NCBI GenBank assembly: GCA_003645605.1
Contig: QNAY01000084.1
Location: forward strand, 1-6,161
Reading direction: 5' to 3'
DNA from: Thermodesulfobacteriota bacterium
GTDB taxonomy: Bacteria > Desulfobacterota > Dissulfuribacteria > Dissulfuribacterales > UBA3076
DNA length: 6,161 bases
In this document: positions 6,042 to 6,161 of the stretch, piece after piece
Numbering within the stretch: the stretch's first letter is position 1
Layout: every line of letters begins with the position of its first letter
Notes under the pieces: model-generated
Told to the model about the DNA's origin: nothing
Database searches by the model: none
What the model saw: only the letters and a program-made list of their open reading frames with translations
Program-made: the position numbers and the translations under genes

Positions 6042-6054
6042 GTAACCGTTCACG
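6042..6054. repeat. Third copy of the GTAACCGTTCACG motif
   Basis: These 13 bases are identical to 805-817 and match the inverted copy at 2127-2140 apart from that copy's 2-base insertion. This copy lacks the second palindromic arm and the A/T tract seen at 803-836. It lies about 165 bases upstream of recA and shows that the motif is dispersed, not confined to the flanks of the druA-like gene. Confidence 0.65.
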
Positions 6055-6060
6055 CTAATG

Positions 6061-6161
6061 TGTCATGATTCGCGCTGCCATGTCATTTCGACCAAAGGGA
6101 GAAATCTTTACCATCCAGAACTCAGATCTTTCCAGTTTGGGTTCATCCGGTTCACTAATTG
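6061..6161. repeat. Intergenic repeat with TGTCATTTCGACC core
   Basis: TGTCATTTCGACC (6081-6093), followed by AAAGGGAGAAATCTTT, resembles a repeat of the form TGTCATTTCGANCGAAGNGAGAAATCT seen between genes in many bacterial genomes. Bases 6085-6105 fold as ATTTC/GAAAT and CC/GG stems separated by two GA/GA mismatches, with an AAA loop. TGTCAT also occurs at 6061-6066. GGTTCA occurs twice, at 6140-6145 and 6149-6154, echoing the TGAAC units at 2109-2132. The stretch is cut by the window edge; no gene is visible. Confidence 0.5.

Noticed and set aside
6042..6054. Myxobacterial-type recA control site containing GTTCA
   Set aside because: Only partial agreement with that consensus, and the same 13 bases occur at 805-817 away from any SOS gene, so a dispersed repeat explains it better.

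Overview
The window carries a chromosomal recA–alaS operon (minus strand, right two thirds) next to an accessory stretch (left third). The accessory stretch holds a solo DruA-like (DUF4338) gene and the start of an AbiEii-type nucleotidyltransferase toxin module. The RecA and AlaRS sequences, the direct recA-alaS linkage without recX, and the Cys-rich insert in AlaRS suggest a Gram-negative bacterium, probably a member of the former Deltaproteobacteria (Desulfobacterota and relatives). That placement is an inference from sequence style, not a computed phylogeny.

Layout, left to right. Positions 1-699 (minus) hold an AT-rich two-gene module. A 94-residue protein of unknown function (415-699) is followed, with a 26-base overlap, by an AbiEii-like nucleotidyltransferase (440 down to the window edge, incomplete). 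Positions 700-1155 contain no convincing gene but are rich in structure: a palindrome at 805-836 with an A-run on its outer side, a small GC hairpin (849-863), nested inverted repeats (903-1056), a hairpin-like repeat (1061-1086), and a likely promoter and very strong ribosome-binding site for the next gene. Positions 1156-2070 (plus) encode a complete 304-residue DruA/DUF4338 protein, with none of the other Druantia genes in view. Positions 2071-2142 are a short convergent gap holding an octamer-phased TGAAC repeat and a candidate terminator. Positions 2143-4818 (minus) are alaS and 4837-5877 (minus) are recA, 18 bases apart and probably co-transcribed from a promoter near 5969-5997. Positions 5878-6161 are the recA leader and upstream region, again full of repeats.

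The most unusual pattern is a motif, GTAACC followed by GTTCACG. It occurs at 805-817, at 2127-2140 in inverted orientation with a 2-base insertion, and at 6042-6054. The first two copies bracket the druA-like gene as inverted repeats with A/T tracts on their outer sides, and the right copy touches the alaS stop codon. This suggests either that the solo DruA gene sits in a mobile or repeat-associated element, or that a dispersed palindromic repeat family occupies the intergenic spaces of this genome. The sequence alone cannot separate these two readings.

Functionally, recA (recombination and DNA repair) and alaS (alanyl-tRNA synthesis) are core genes. The left third looks like a small accessory or defence-type region inserted next to them.
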